From contig NW_004454280.1 in assembly GCF_000283155.1 (NCBI RefSeq), positions 1,255,926 through 1,319,925 on the forward strand: a stretch of DNA of 64,000 nucleotides, read 5' to 3'. Shown one piece after another: positions 21,570 to 32,489 of the stretch. The stretch comes from Ceratotherium simum simum. Taxonomy: Eukaryota > Chordata > Mammalia > Perissodactyla > Rhinocerotidae. Made by a program: the position numbers and the translations under genes. The notes beneath the pieces are model-generated. The model did not search any database, was not told where the DNA came from, and saw only the letters and a program-made list of their open reading frames with translations. Numbering within the stretch: position 1 is the stretch's first letter; each line of letters begins with the position of its first letter.

Positions 21570-21780
21570 TGTGATACAGTGGGAGGAACAGGGGCCCAGG
21601 ACACACGGCCTGGCTCTGTGGTGTGATCTTGGGCAACTCAGTGAACCCTCTTACGTTTGTTTTCACCAAATTTAAAATAGATACTGATTAACTTCATGGG
21701 GTTGGGGTAAGGATTATACGACCATCTGTTTGTAAATGTACTTGGCAACATCTAAACCACTCTGCAAGTAGTGGTTATGA
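21570..21780 (+). mobile_element. MIR SINE (sense)
   Basis: GATACAGTGGGAGGAACAGGGGCCCAGGAC, TGTGATCTTGGGCAACTCAGTGAACCCTC, GGGGTTGGGGTAAGGATTATACGA and GTACTTGGCAACATCTAAACC follow the MIR consensus order. Confidence 0.8.
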
Positions 21781-21890
21781 TTCAGGTGGCTCCTGGGATC
21801 TCATTGTTCTAGTTAGCATTTAACTAGCTGACTTGTCAGAGGAACCAGGCTGTGAAGGACAGACCATCCCCTTCCCTATTACAAACCCCT

Positions 21891-21893
<3 letters not shown>

Positions 21894-21930
<37 letters not shown>

Positions 21931-22147
21931 AAGATCAGCCCTGAGCTAACAACTGATGCCAATCCTTCTCTTTTTTCTGAGGAGGACTGGCCCTGGGCTA
22001 ACATCCGTGCCCATCTTCCTCTACTTTATTTGGGACACTGCCACAGCAAGCGGTGCATCAGTGTGTGTCTGGGATCCGAACTTGCGAACCCTGGGCCACC
22101 GCAGCAGAGCGCGTGCACTTAACCGCTTGCGCCACCGGGCCGGCCCC
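21894..22147 (-). mobile_element. ERE SINE with expanded (GT)15 tail
   Basis: A 14 bp target-site duplication, TACAAACCCCTCTT, is at 21880-21893 and 22148-22161. The GTGAGG junction beside the tail has expanded into 15 GT units at 21897-21926. The body is of the CTGAGGA..CATCCGTGCCCATCTTCCTCTACTTTAT subtype, distinct from the copies at 17.85 and 37.0 kb. The head GGGGCCGGCC is at the right end. Confidence 0.96.
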
Positions 22148-22254
22148 TACAAACCCCTCTTGAGGTAGTGTTGGAGTGGGATCTTGGAGCAGCCTCTAGG
22201 ATGAATGCCACTGGCTTGCACTTGGCCCTCATTAGAATCTCATTCCACAGAAGC

Positions 22255-22420
22255 TTAGTCAACACCTATTGCAAGTCTCAGTGCAGGGACACAGTAGCGA
22301 ACAAAACAGATACACTAGTCCAGGTGCGGCGAGAAGAAGCCACACTGGGATTAGATGTACTGGGGAAGGCGCGAGGAAAGGCAGGGAGAGCCTTCGGACT
22401 GTGATGCAGGCCTGACACCT
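22255..22420 (+). repeat. Possible R1 fragment (sense)
   Basis: CAACACCTATTGCAAGTCTCAGTGCAGGGACACAGTAGCGAACAAAACAGATACACTAGTCC resembles the opening of R1. The rest is too diverged to be sure. Confidence 0.4.
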
Positions 22421-22699
22421 GCAGGAGAAGGGAAAGGAAGGAGGATTGGGGTAGAAGGAGCGTCTGACAGAAACGCAATTCTAGGAATGGTTTGGTCTGG
22501 CTAGTGGGGAGGCCTTGAACCAACGGTGGCCGTAGAGGGGCCTCGCATTTTGCCGGATTGGGCCCGCCTTAGCGCCTGCTGTGCTTGGCCACTGGCTGGG
22601 AGCAGCCTCTGGGAAGTGTGGCCTCAAATGAGTGTCGTAGTGGGTCCCAAAGGGCAGAGCTGAGACCATGGGTCAGTTACGCTTCTCGCAGCAGAGATC

Positions 22700-23540
22700 T
22701 GAACAGCACATTTTCGAGGCCGCAATAGACAAAAGTTCTTATTCTCATGGAGCAAGGGAAGATAGACGATACTCAATAAACATAATAAACAGACAAATAA
22801 ATAAAATGGTATGTTAAAAGTTCATAAGTACTACACAAAAAATGGGGTGGTGTAAAGGAGATTGGGAGTGCCAGGGTAGGGAGGGTTACAACTTAAATAA
22901 GATGGGCAGAGCAGGTCTCATTGAGAAGTAGACATCTGAGCCAAGCCCTGAAGGAGGTGAGGAAGTTAGCTATGTGGATATGTGGGGAAGAGTGTTCTAC
23001 AAAGAGAGAACAGCCAGTGCAAAGGCCCTGAGGTAGGAGCATGCCTGGCGTGTATGAAGAACAGCAAGGAACCTGGTATATCAGTAGTGGAGTGAGCTAA
23101 AGGGAGGTTGGTAGAAGAGAGTGTCTGAGAGGGGTGGGCCTGTAGGCCCCTGCGAAGACTGAGATTTCACTCTGAATGACATGAGGAGACTTTGGAGGGT
23201 TTGAGGAAGGGAGTGACATGCTTTTACATTTGAAAGGATTAGTCTGGCTCTGAGTTGAGAATAGATGCTAGGCAGCTAAGAAAAAAGACTGGAGATGAGT
23301 TAGGAATTGATGACATTAGTTCACATGAGAGATGGTGGTGGCTTTGAGCAGGGTGGTGTCAGTGGAGGTGGTGACAAGTAAGGGGTCAGATTCTGGATGT
23401 ATTCCAAAGGTAGAACCAACAGAATATCCTGATAGAGTGGTGAGAGAAAGAGAGGACTCAGGATGACGTTGACATTTTTGGCCTGAAGAACTAGAGGAAA
23501 TTAGTGCCAGAACCATAAAATTAAGATGGAGAGCTTTCAA
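22700..23540 (+). repeat. Old interspersed repeat R1 (sense), long copy
   Basis: This copy shows the order best: CTTATTCTCATGGAGCAAGG, a CAATAAACATAATAAACAGACAAATAAATAAAATGG segment, CATCTGAGCCAAGCCCTGAAGGAGGTGAGG, CAGCCAGTGCAAAGGCCCTGAGG, GGAACCTGGTATATC, GAAGGGAGTGACATGCTTTTACATTTGAAAGGATTAGTCTGGC, GAGAGATGGTGGTGGCTTTGAGCAGGGTGGTGTCAGTGGAGG, TCTGGATGTATTCCAAAGGTAGAACC. It is about 840 bp, non-coding and mammal-wide. The family was not assigned. Confidence 0.75.
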
Positions 23541-23574
23541 CCCTGCGAAGAAATTTTATCTACCCAGTGGGAAG

Positions 23575-25655
23575 GAGGAAAGAAGGAAGAAAGAGTATGT
23601 GACATGGAAAATGTGAAATAAAATGGGAAACATAATTCTTAACATAATATCATTTTACAATGATATAAGTGGATTAAACTCATAATTAAAAATACAGAGG
23701 GGCCGGCCTGGTGGCGCAAGTGGTTAAGTTCGTGCACTCCGCTGCGGCGGCCCGGGGTTTGCCGGTTCGGATCCCGGGTGCGCACTGACGCACTGCTTGG
23801 CAAGCCATGCTGTGGCGACGTCCCATATAAAGTGGAGGAGGATGGGCATGGATGTTAGCTCAGGGCTGATCTCCTCACAAAAAGAAAAAAGAAAAAAAAA
23901 TACAGAGACTTAAACTGGATTAAAAACATGAGATTTTGGAATATACTTTCTACAAGAGACACAACAAGAGTATGGAAATAAAGGGGTAGAAGAAGATACA
24001 GCAAGCAAATATGAACAAAAGAAAATTTATAAGAAAAAAAAGAGGAAAATTCCAGTAAGAGGAACAAAAGATAACAAAACTATAAAAATCATGAAAAAAT
24101 GTATATGTGTGTGTACTTATATGTATGCACACACATAAAAATAGCTGTAGCAACATAAGGAGAAATAGATAAGACAACCATTTTAGTTGAATATTGTTAA
24201 CATAAGCCTCTTATAAGTTGACAGCGGAAGCATTAAAAACTTAAGTATAGAGAAAGTTTGAACAACTTGTTAAATAAGCTTATATATATAATTTTATGCC
24301 TAACAAACATAAAATACACATTCTTTTGATTATATGTAGAACATTCACAAAAATGACCATAAATCAGGGCACAAAGGCAATCTCAATAAATTCCAAAGAT
24401 TTGACATCATACAGACGATGTTCTCTGACTGTAATACGTTAAAACATGAAGTCAGTTAAAAAAATCCCCAAACCAAAAACATGTATGTCTGGAAACTAAA
24501 AAATAGTACTGTTAGTGTTTGGAATAAAGAAGAAATAATAAAGACAATTGCAAAATATTTAGAACCAAACGAATGAATAAGCCACACGGCAAAATTTATG
24601 GGACACAGATAAGGCGGTGCTTAGGAGAAAACCTGTAGCTTTAAATCCATTTGTTAGAAGACATAGAAGATGAAAACAAATGAGCCTCACACTTATCCCA
24701 AGAGACTGAAATGGTGGTGACAAAGTAAGCCCAAGGAAAAAGAGGGAAATTCTAGATATAAAGGCAGAAATAGACGCATAGCAAATTATAATTAAAAATC
24801 ACAGAAGCTTAGCAAAGCTGAATGTAGGTCTTTTGAAAAGACTAATAAAATAGACAAACCTCTGGCAAGATTGAGAAAAAAAGAGATATAATAATAATAA
24901 GAAAACTGAATGAAAAAGGAAAATGACAGACAGATTTTAAAAAAATAATAAAATAGTATTATGAACAAATATTATGAAACACCAATAAATTTGAAAAGTT
25001 AGACGAATTGAGTAGCTTTCTGGGAAAATGAGAAATGCCAAAATTGGCAAAGAATAAAAAGAAAACTCAGACCAGTAATGAGTAAAGAAACGAAAATCAT
25101 AGGCAATCCCTCCATTTAAAGCCCCAGGCCCAAACCGCTTTACAGCTGAGTTCTACAAGGCATTTGTGGAGAAATAACCTCTGTCTTGTAACAGCTGTTC
25201 CAGAAAATAGAAAAAGAAAAGGGAGTTGTCTCACTTGTTTGATGAAGCTAGTTTAATCGTTACTCTTAAACTAGACAAGGACGGGAGAGAAAAAAATTAT
25301 AGGCACATTTCACTTACAAAAATAGATGAAAACAATACTAAATAAAACATTAGTTAACTGAATCTAGTAGTGTATTAAAAACAATGCTGCCATCAAGTCA
25401 TGTTTATGTGAAAAATGCAGGGCTGGTTTAACAGCAGAAAGTCTATACTTCACCACATTAATGGACTAAAGCAGAAAAAAACATCATATGACTAGCCCAA
25501 GAGTTGCAGAAAAGCGTTTGATGAAGTTCAATACCTATTTAATAAGGATAATAATAATAACAAAAAAGATGAAGTTCAACACCCATGTATAACAACAATC
25601 ATCAATATAATAAATTTGTCAGGAAACTGGGAATGGAAGGGGACTTCTCTGACCC
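23575..25655 (+). mobile_element. L1 LINE ORF2 region (sense), old, interrupted by ERE
   Basis: A-rich sequence in L1 ORF2 order: AAGTGGATTAAACTCATAATTAAAAATACAGAG (then an ERE), TCTACAAGAGACACAACAAG, GACCATAAATCAGGGCACAAAGG, CTCTGGCAAGATTGAG, GTTCTACAAGGCATTTGTGGAG, CAAGTCATGTTTATGTGAAAAATGCAGGGCTGGTTTAAC, ending GGAAACTGGGAATGGAAGGGGACTTC. The reading frame is destroyed by stops and indels throughout. About 2 kb remain, both ends truncated. Confidence 0.85.
23700..23895 (+). mobile_element. ERE SINE (sense) inside an L1
   Basis: It starts GGCCGGCCTGGTGGCGCAAGTGGTTAAG, has a B box GGTTCGGATCC (about 23764-23774) and ends in CTCACAAAAAGAAAAAAGAAAAAA. A 12 bp duplication AAAAATACAGAG is at 23688-23699 and 23896-23907. 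It is the only forward-oriented ERE in the window. Confidence 0.95.
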
Positions 25656-27170
25656 TGCAGGCTGCTTACCCCAAACCTATGGTGGTCCCACTGAACGGAG
25701 GAACGTGGGCTGCTTTGTTTCCTGTTTTAAGAAGAAGCTGACATGTGCACCTGGGTCTGGCTGGCCCCCAATCTCATGCTGTTTCCCTTGTGTGGGGCAG
25801 AGGCTGAGGCATGGGCAGCTCTAGGAATTTTCTTTGGGGCAAGGGCCTTTTGGTTGATTATAACAGACACTTGTGTAACTCAGTTCTGCAAAGAGTGGGG
25901 ACTTGGTCATAGATATGATAGGGACAAGACTGCTAAATTACCAGTCTTCTTAGACGATCACACATCTTGCCGGTGCCGGCCGGTGAGGGGAGCCTGTACG
26001 TGCCACTCACTAAATGTCCGAGGGATGAATGAACGAGTCACTTTGTTTTGCACGTGAGTGTTTGGTGGTGAGGGGAGAAATGGTGTGGATTCTACGAGAG
26101 AAAGGGCCTGATTCTCTGCAGATGCCATCTGGAAGCACTTGGTAGAGGGCGAAAGAGGAGGGGGCAGGGAGATCTGAGCAGCAATCCTGGTGTGTGGGAC
26201 TCTGAGAAGAGAGATCATTAAAAGCATTTTTAGAAATTTTTGCTGATACTGGGTGCAGCTGCCCCTTTCCCTTAAATCCTCAAGAAGACATTTAGTAACG
26301 AGCTATGGTTTGTCTTCAGGTCTATTGGCGTTAGATAAGCGAGTATTGCTTTTTTCAATGTGTCCCCATAATAAAACAGAAACCAAAAGCCAGATTTTAT
26401 TTGGGCCACATGAGGATACAGGGTCTCATGGAACCCAGGGGCAGAAGGTGTGGCCTGATTCCCTTGAAACGGGGGTTATGCTCCACGTTCTGTCCCTCCC
26501 TCCAGGGACCTCACGTCCTGTCCTCTGAGCGCCCCTCACGCTGTGTCCACTCTCTTCACTGTCCTCCCCCTCTCTCTTGCTCTTCTTGTCTCCCTCCAAT
26601 CCCTCCAGATCTGTGAAAATTTGGGAGTTGTGAAGCAATTATCCTGTGCAAAGTGTGTGAAGATTTCACCTCCTTAGTTCAAGGAACCAACAGAGACTGG
26701 CTGGTGCTTCTTTGACCCATGTTCAAGTTCTTGTAAGAAGGACTCTGATCATCTCAGCCAGGGTCAAGGGTCCACCCTATTCCCATCTGTGTGGCCAGCG
26801 CCAGTGCAGTGAGAAGGGGGGACAGGGTCACTGGCACAAAATGGCTAGAGGGCCTGTCCCTGTGGGTGGGAGGTTGGATCTTAGAAAAGGGAGCTGTGGG
26901 CTGGCCGGATCCTCCAAGTTCACTCTGCGTTAGTCTTAAGAGGCAAAAAGGACAAAGTCTTCTTAAAAGCAAGAGTCTCACTGAAGACGGTGACATGTGA
27001 CTGCACGTGTGACGTGGTCCCAGGACAGCTCCAGCCAAGACACTGGCTGTGTAGAAGCAATGTCCAGTCGTCTGCCTGGTGATTTCTGAGGACACAGAGC
27101 TAGTTCTAACCAGGAAGAGGAAACATATAAAAAATTCATAACAGCTTGACACCCTCCAGGTTGAACCCAG
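25656..27170. other. Unique sequence, no gene seen
   Basis: No gene or confident repeat. GATGAATGAACGAGTCACTTTG near 26024 may be a scrap of an L2 tail. Frames of 89-132 codons have no recognised content. Confidence 0.45.
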
Positions 27171-27440
27171 AGATTTTATTTTTACTTGTTCAGGAGGGGG
27201 AAAAAGTCATCGCTAATTCTGCAATTACTTCATTCCGGAGTACTCGTGAAAAATGACTTCAAGTGTAAAATATTGTCTACTAAAGAATTAACTTAATAGA
27301 TAATTTGGATTCAATTATTGGCTCAATACTAAAATTTGCTGGGAAAGGCGCAGGCAATATTTTATGACTGTCACGTGATGCAGCAATTGTGAAATTAGTT
27401 GTTAACGACTTATGAGAGAGACACTTAAAAAAGTCAACTG
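27170..27440. promoter_or_regulatory. AT-rich repeat-free island, possible conserved enhancer
   Basis: About 270 bp with TCTGCAATTACTTCATTCC, GGATTCAATTATTGGCTCAATAC, a perfect E-box palindrome TCACGTGA (27371-27378), GCAGCAATTGTG and AGTTGTTAACGAC (HNF1-like half). No repeat signature is seen and the flanks are GC-richer. TCACGTGA is the site of MITF/TFE/USF-type bHLH factors. Function is an inference from motif texture. Confidence 0.35.
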
Positions 27441-28265
27441 CGGGGAGAAAATACATCACTTAGGCTTTTATAGGGCAGGCGAAGACGAGGGTTCTGCCTC
27501 ATCCGTTGCTCAAGTGATTCCAGTTTTGCTGACTGACCTCCCACCTTGGCTTCTGTTCTTCCTGTCCCCATGCGTGTGGGGCTCCAATCATACGTGAATC
27601 CTCTGGGAGCAATTAGAAGCTGAAGGTTGCTGCCATCCATCATGGTGAGGGGACACTGTCTCCACCTGCCCTGAGAGCTGGGAGCGACCTCTCACCTCTG
27701 CTCCGAGACATCAATTATCTCTGGCCCGCACTGTGTATGCACCTCATGGACTTTTCAACCAGAATGAACTGCAGACAGTTTATTACCATGACCTTCCACC
27801 TTAACCTGCTCGCTCGTCAAAGGGGAATTTTGTTGAAGTCCCCTGGGCTCTTCTTGGGGGTGAAGATAATATACCTTCATTAGCTCTTTTAAAGTTATTG
27901 CAGAAGCCACCTTCTAAATTCAATTTAAATGACATTAGTTCTTCCTTCTCCAAAGTCCTTACTGGGATCCTACTCCATGCCCAGCACTGTCAGGGCCTGT
28001 GGGGAGCAGGAGAGATGTCTAAAATACGCTCCACACTCACCGAAAGCCTTGAATGTGAGGAACGTCTGTGAAACAATGCAGGGACAATACTTTCCAAAAG
28101 CCGGAAACTGTCAAACTGAGTGGCTGACACAAGGTGATGCCTGACGCAACATGTGGCCTGTAGGGTGGGAAGCCAGGGACGGAGAGGGTCCTTGCCAGAG
28201 GAGCAATGTGGGAGGGCCAGATTCCGCACATCATCCCAAAAGCAGTGTGAAGGGGAGGCTCCATC
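27441..28265. other. Unique sequence with an AT-rich patch
   Basis: No gene is seen. At 27860-27950 an AT-rich patch (ATAATATACCTTCATTAGCTCTTTTAAAG, TTCAATTTAAATGACATTAG) resembles the other islands but is shorter. Confidence 0.4.
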
Positions 28266-28269
28266 ATTC

Positions 28270-29055
28270 CACAAGTACCACATTAGGTCCCCCATGTGCC
28301 AGGAGATCTCGATGCGGATCTCGGTGCCAGAGATGCAAAGCAGACCAATGCCTTGTGCAATTCATTTGTGTGTGTGTGGTGGGGCAAGAGGAGATGACAG
28401 TGATCAATAAATGTTTAATAAGTAAATTATGTAGTATATTAGAAGATGAGTGCTGTAGAAAAAAGAAATATGGTGGGGTAAGGGGGTCTGGAGGTTTGGA
28501 CAGGAGTGGGTAGGGTACGATTTTAAATGCAGTAGCCAGACTGGGGCTTGCTGAGATGATGATCTCTGAGTAAAGATTTCCGGGGAGGAAGTGAGGGATT
28601 TTGTTTTGTGAATCTCTGGGGAGAAGTCTTTTCAGGCAAAGGAGTAGCCAGGCCCCAGGCCCCAAGACAGGCATGGGCTGGGATGTGCCAGGAGTAGCAG
28701 AGAGGCCCTGTGGCTGGGGCAGAGGAAAGGGGTGGGTGGAGAGAAGGAGATGAGATTGGAGAAGACGTAGTAGGGCCAGATCATGTTGTGGGGCCTTGTG
28801 GGCCATTGTAAGGACTTGCCTCCTTCTCTGAGTGAAGTGCAGAGCCGTGGGAGGGGTTGAGCAGAGGAGGGACATGGTCTGAGTGATGCTTTAGAGGGAG
28901 GCGTGTCCCTGTTGTACTGTCCCTCACTGTAGGGTGAGGATGGAAGCGCGAGCTCTGTTAGGAGGCTAAGACGGTGCTCGTGCTCCGTGAGGAGGCCCTG
29001 CGCGTAGCAGTGGAGGTGGTGAGAAGTGGTCAGGTTCTGGATCTATCTAGAGTTA
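28270..29055 (+). repeat. Old interspersed repeat R1 (sense), long copy
   Basis: AGTACCACATTAGGTCCCCCATGTGCCAGGAGATCTCG begins the copy. CAATAAATGTTTAATAAGTAAATTATGTAGTATATTAG, GGCCAGATCATGTTGTGGGGCCTTGTGGGCCATTGTAAGGACTTGCC, GGTTGAGCAGAGGAGGGACATGGTCTGAGTGATG and GCAGTGGAGGTGGTGAGAAGTGGTCAGGTTCTGGATC follow in the R1 order. The 203-codon minus-strand frame at 28264-28875 is merely the reverse of this repeat. Confidence 0.75.
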
Positions 29056-29584
29056 TAAAAGTGTGGCTGAGGTGTGTATTTTGTGAGAAAAAGAATTTCA
29101 GCTTGGCTCCAAACCTCTCCCCCAGCCACCCCAATAAACTTTGGGGTTGAAATTACCCCACCTGAGGAAAGGTGCACGAGTGTAGAGATAGACGGCTGCA
29201 GTGGGTGCTGTTGGTGATGCCCAGAGCCCCTCCCTGGTCTGGTGCACTCGCCCCACAGCGGCTGTGAGTGCTGGCTGCTCAAGGCTCACCGCTCCCTCCC
29301 TCTCTGGCGCAAGCGAGGCCCCTCACCTGGGAAGTTATGTCTGCCCCCTCCCAGTTGATGACCGACAGGGGACAAAAGGCCAGCCCCCTCGCCTGACGCT
29401 GAGACCAAATCTGTGGTGCAGTTCCCGCCCCAGCACCCTCTGTGCTCGGGGCTAGCTTGGCCTTGCTCAGCTCCCTCCCTGCCCTGCCTGCTGCCCTCAC
29501 GCCCTTCTCCTGAGAGTACCCCTCCATAAACCACTCACAGGAATCACGTCTCTGGGTGCACTTCTAGCGAGCCCGGATGAAGGC
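29056..29584. other. Unique sequence, no gene seen
   Basis: GC-rich with overlapping frames on both strands at 29200-29534. None is recognisable, and dual-strand openness argues against coding. Confidence 0.45.
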
Positions 29585-30715
29585 GGTCAACTCCGACAAA
29601 GTGAGCACATTCGTGTCACCACCGTCCATGTCAAGAAATTGACCACTGTCACACCCCAGCAGGCACCTCGCGCCCTCCCCGAAGGTTGCCATGAATCTGA
29701 ATTAGGACACTAGGGATTAGTTTGTCTGCCTTATAATTTTATATAAATACAATCATGCGGAATGTACTCTTTCCTGTCTGATGTCGTCTCCTGAAATTAT
29801 GACATTTATTCATGATGTTGCATGTAGTGACAATTCACTCTCCTTCATTGCTGTATTACATTGTGCAAATAAACCACAATTTCTTATCCAATCTAATGTT
29901 GATGGACATTTTGGACGAGTTCCAGGTTTTCACTATTACAAGTAACGATGCTGTGAATATTCCTGTGCGTGATGTTTGCTGCACATATGTAGGCATTTTT
30001 GTTGGGTGTATATTAAAGTGTGGAATTTCTAGGTCATAGTGTATGCAAACACGTTTGGTTTTAATAGATACTGCTAAGCAGTTTTACACAGTGTTTGTAC
30101 CAATGTACTCCCAAAGTACAAATTAAAATAACCACAATTCCACCACCCAGAGATAACCACTATTAACATTTCAAGGAATTCCTTCTAATCTTTTTTCTAT
30201 GCATAAACACAGTTTTTATGCAACAACAATGTATGAGCCTTCCAGTTGTTCCACATCATTATTCACATTTGGAATTGTCTGTTTTTTTCATTTTGGCAAT
30301 TCTGCTGGGTGTACAGTAATGTCTCATAGTGGTTTTAATCAGCATTTCCCTGATGACTAATAAGATCGAGCAGGTTTTTATGTGTTTATTGGCCATTTGG
30401 ATGTATTTATTTTTACAAAATGCCTGTTTTAAAAAAATGGGTGGCCTGTCTTTCTCTTCTTAAATTTTGGGAGTTCTTCAAGTATTCTGGGTACCAGTCC
30501 TTTGTTGATTACGTACAATGTGAATATCATTTCCCACTCTGAATTGCCTTTCACTTTCTTAATGATTTTTTTTTAAGAACAGAAGTTCTTATTTGTGGTG
30601 TTGTCAGTATTTCCTTTATGGTTAGTGCATTTTGTATCCTGTTTAGGAAATCTTTGTCTAACCCACGACCTTGAAACTATTCTACTATGTTTTCATCTAG
30701 AAGGTTTTTAACCCA
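29585..30715 (-). mobile_element. L1 LINE 3' region (antisense), old
   Basis: Reverse-L1 landmarks: CACCACCGTCCATGTCAAGAAATTG, TAAATACAATCATGCGGAATGTAC, CACAATTTCTTATCCAATCTAATGTTGATGGACATTTTGG, TATTGGCCATTTGGATGTATT, TTCTTCAAGTATTCTGGGTACCAGTCC, TCTAACCCACGACC. An inner block at 30119-30225 (ACCACAATTCCACCACCCAGAGATAACCACTATTAACATTTC) nearly matches 32608-32705, so the copy may be composite. Confidence 0.82.
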
Positions 30716-31335
30716 AGCAATGGGAAAGAGGGAGTTGCAAGCCATGGAGATGGGGAAGGCTGGGGGAATGGGTTTCTGAGGGGGCAGGGGAAGATGGGAG
30801 TACAGTTTGGATGTATTAAATTTGAGGTGAGTGTTAGACCTCTAAGTGGAGTTTCACCCAGGCCCTCACGTGTTAGGAGATGTGAATAAGACTTCGGGAG
30901 TTAGATCACCAGGAAGACAGTATGAAAGCCTTAAAGGAGACACCAAGCCCCAAGCCCTAAGGCAGGACCACATTAAGAGTTCTGGGTGAGGAGGAACCAG
31001 AAAAAGAGACTGAGCTAGAGAATCCAACAAGACAGGAGGAAAACTAAGGAGGGTGGTGCCCCGGAGGGCTAGAGAAGAAGCGATCAGGGAGAAAGGCATG
31101 GTCAGCGTTGTGTCCATGTGTTGACGAGGACTGGAAAGTGAGCCTGGATTTAACGTGGAGGTCATTGGTGACATTAACCAGAATAGTTCTGGAGGAGGGT
31201 GGGGATGAAAGCCTGATGGGAGAGGGTTCAGAAGAGGGTGACCTGGGTCAGTTAGAAGGCTGCCATTGGAAGTCCCCAGAGGTGGCTGGGACATGTGAGA
31301 ACCCAGGCCAGGCGTCAGTGATCTAGAAGCCAGGG
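30716..31335 (+). repeat. Old repeat R1, 3' part (sense)
   Basis: GCCATGGAGATGGGGAAGGCTGGGGGAATGGG, TACAGTTTGGATGTATTAAATTTGAGGTGAGTGTTAGACCTCTAAGTGGAG, AGGAACCAGAAAAAGAGACTGAG, CATGGTCAGCG and GGAGGTCATTGGTGACATTAACCAGAATAG continue where the two 5' copies stop. It therefore represents the distal half of the same family. Confidence 0.7.
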
Positions 31336-31639
31336 AGGTACCTGGAAGTCATGAGTCGTGGCAGCAGACAGAGGTGAGCCAGGTGATCCTGCCTGACCCC
31401 AGAGTTGTCTTCCTTGAGCCAGCTGGGCTAGGTAGGTGCTTGTGGCTTAGCTGCCCGCAGGCTCAAGAAGTGCCCTTGGGCAGGCCAGTGGGGCGGGGCA
31501 GGGCGAGGCTGCTTTGTGGAGGCCTCGGGCCGCCCAAGCTCTTCGGCATGGCACTCAGTGCTCTTGAGACTCAGTCTTTCTTTGGCTTGCCCACCGCATT
31601 TCCCCCCTTTCTTTCTTCCCTCCCTCTTGATGTTCCGTG

Positions 31640-31975
31640 AATGCTGACCTTTCAGTCTGGGGTTGCCTCTTGCTTCAGCTGCCCCACACCTCTGCGCTTT
31701 CATTTGCTCTATTTCCTCTCCTACACTTTCTCTGCTACCTCTGCCTGACTGATTCCTACATGGCCTCTTAGACTCAGCTCAGGTACCACCTCTTCCAGGA
31801 AGTCCTCCATGATGGTTTAGCACCCAGCACCTATCTTCTGCATAGCACCCCCTCACTGGGTTCAAATGATCTCTTTATCTGTGCATTTGTTACACCAGAT
31901 GCTAAGCTCCTCGTGGGCACTGACTCATGCCTTACCCATTCCTGTCCCTGGTGCACAAGGCTGGCACTGAGCGGG
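31640..31975 (+). mobile_element. L2 LINE 3' end (sense)
   Basis: TCAGCTCAGGTACCACCTCTTCCAGGAAGTCCTCCATGATGG, ATGCTAAGCTCCTCGTGGGCACTGACTCATGCC and CCTGGTGCACAAGGCTGGCACTGA match the L2 3' untranslated region in order. Confidence 0.8.
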
Positions 31976-31984
31976 ACCTCACGT

Positions 31985-32165
31985 GGTTTTGGCTGGCAAC
32001 TGCAGAGGCACTTGCACTCAAGGTGGATGTGGATTGGCAAACAAGAGGGGGAAGGGCATTCCAGGCAGAACACTACGAGGGGTGACCGAGCAGTGCAGTC
32101 ATGGGTGTGTGTAGGAGCTTGAGAGCAGGCCTGGCCAAGGGGTTGAGCTGGTAAAGTGGAGGATG
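31985..32165 (+). repeat. R1 fragment (sense)
   Basis: GGGGAAGGGCATTCCAGGCAGAACACTACGAGGGGTGACCGAGCAGTGCAGTCATGGG resembles the R1 GTGTTCCAGGCAGAGGGAACAGC block. It is short and diverged. Confidence 0.5.
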
Positions 32166-32234
32166 GTGACAGCTCAGCGGGTGCCAGCCAATCCGGGAAG
32201 GCAGCAGGTGTGTGTGTGTGTGCATGCCTGTGGC

Positions 32235-32460
32235 AGCTGAGGAGAGCAATCATGAACATCAAATCAAGCTAATTTACATGGATAAGTGCAGCCAGTGAGG
32301 CTTGGCTTGCGGAGTCTGATTCATTTAGGGCAGGAGGGAATCCGGCAGGGAGCTTCCCTCAGGTGAGTGAGGCGCAGCGGGGCCACTCGTACAAATAATC
32401 CTGGCGACAGCCCAGCTAAAGCCTCACTTACTCCATTAGAGCCAGGTGAGGAGCGGGTTA
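32235..32460. promoter_or_regulatory. Repeat-free island, possible conserved element
   Basis: GCAATCATGAACATCAAATCAAGCTAATTTACATGGATAAGTGC, TCTGATTCATTTAGGG and CGTACAAATAATCCTGGCGACAG form a motif-rich, non-repetitive block between R1 and an antisense L1. Regulatory function is inferred only. Confidence 0.28.
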
Positions 32461-32489
32461 GAGAGGGACCTTGCCCCTTTTTTCTTTCT

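Noticed and set aside
28264..28875. 203-codon minus-strand frame
   Set aside because: It is the reverse strand of the old repeat R1 copy at 28270-29055.
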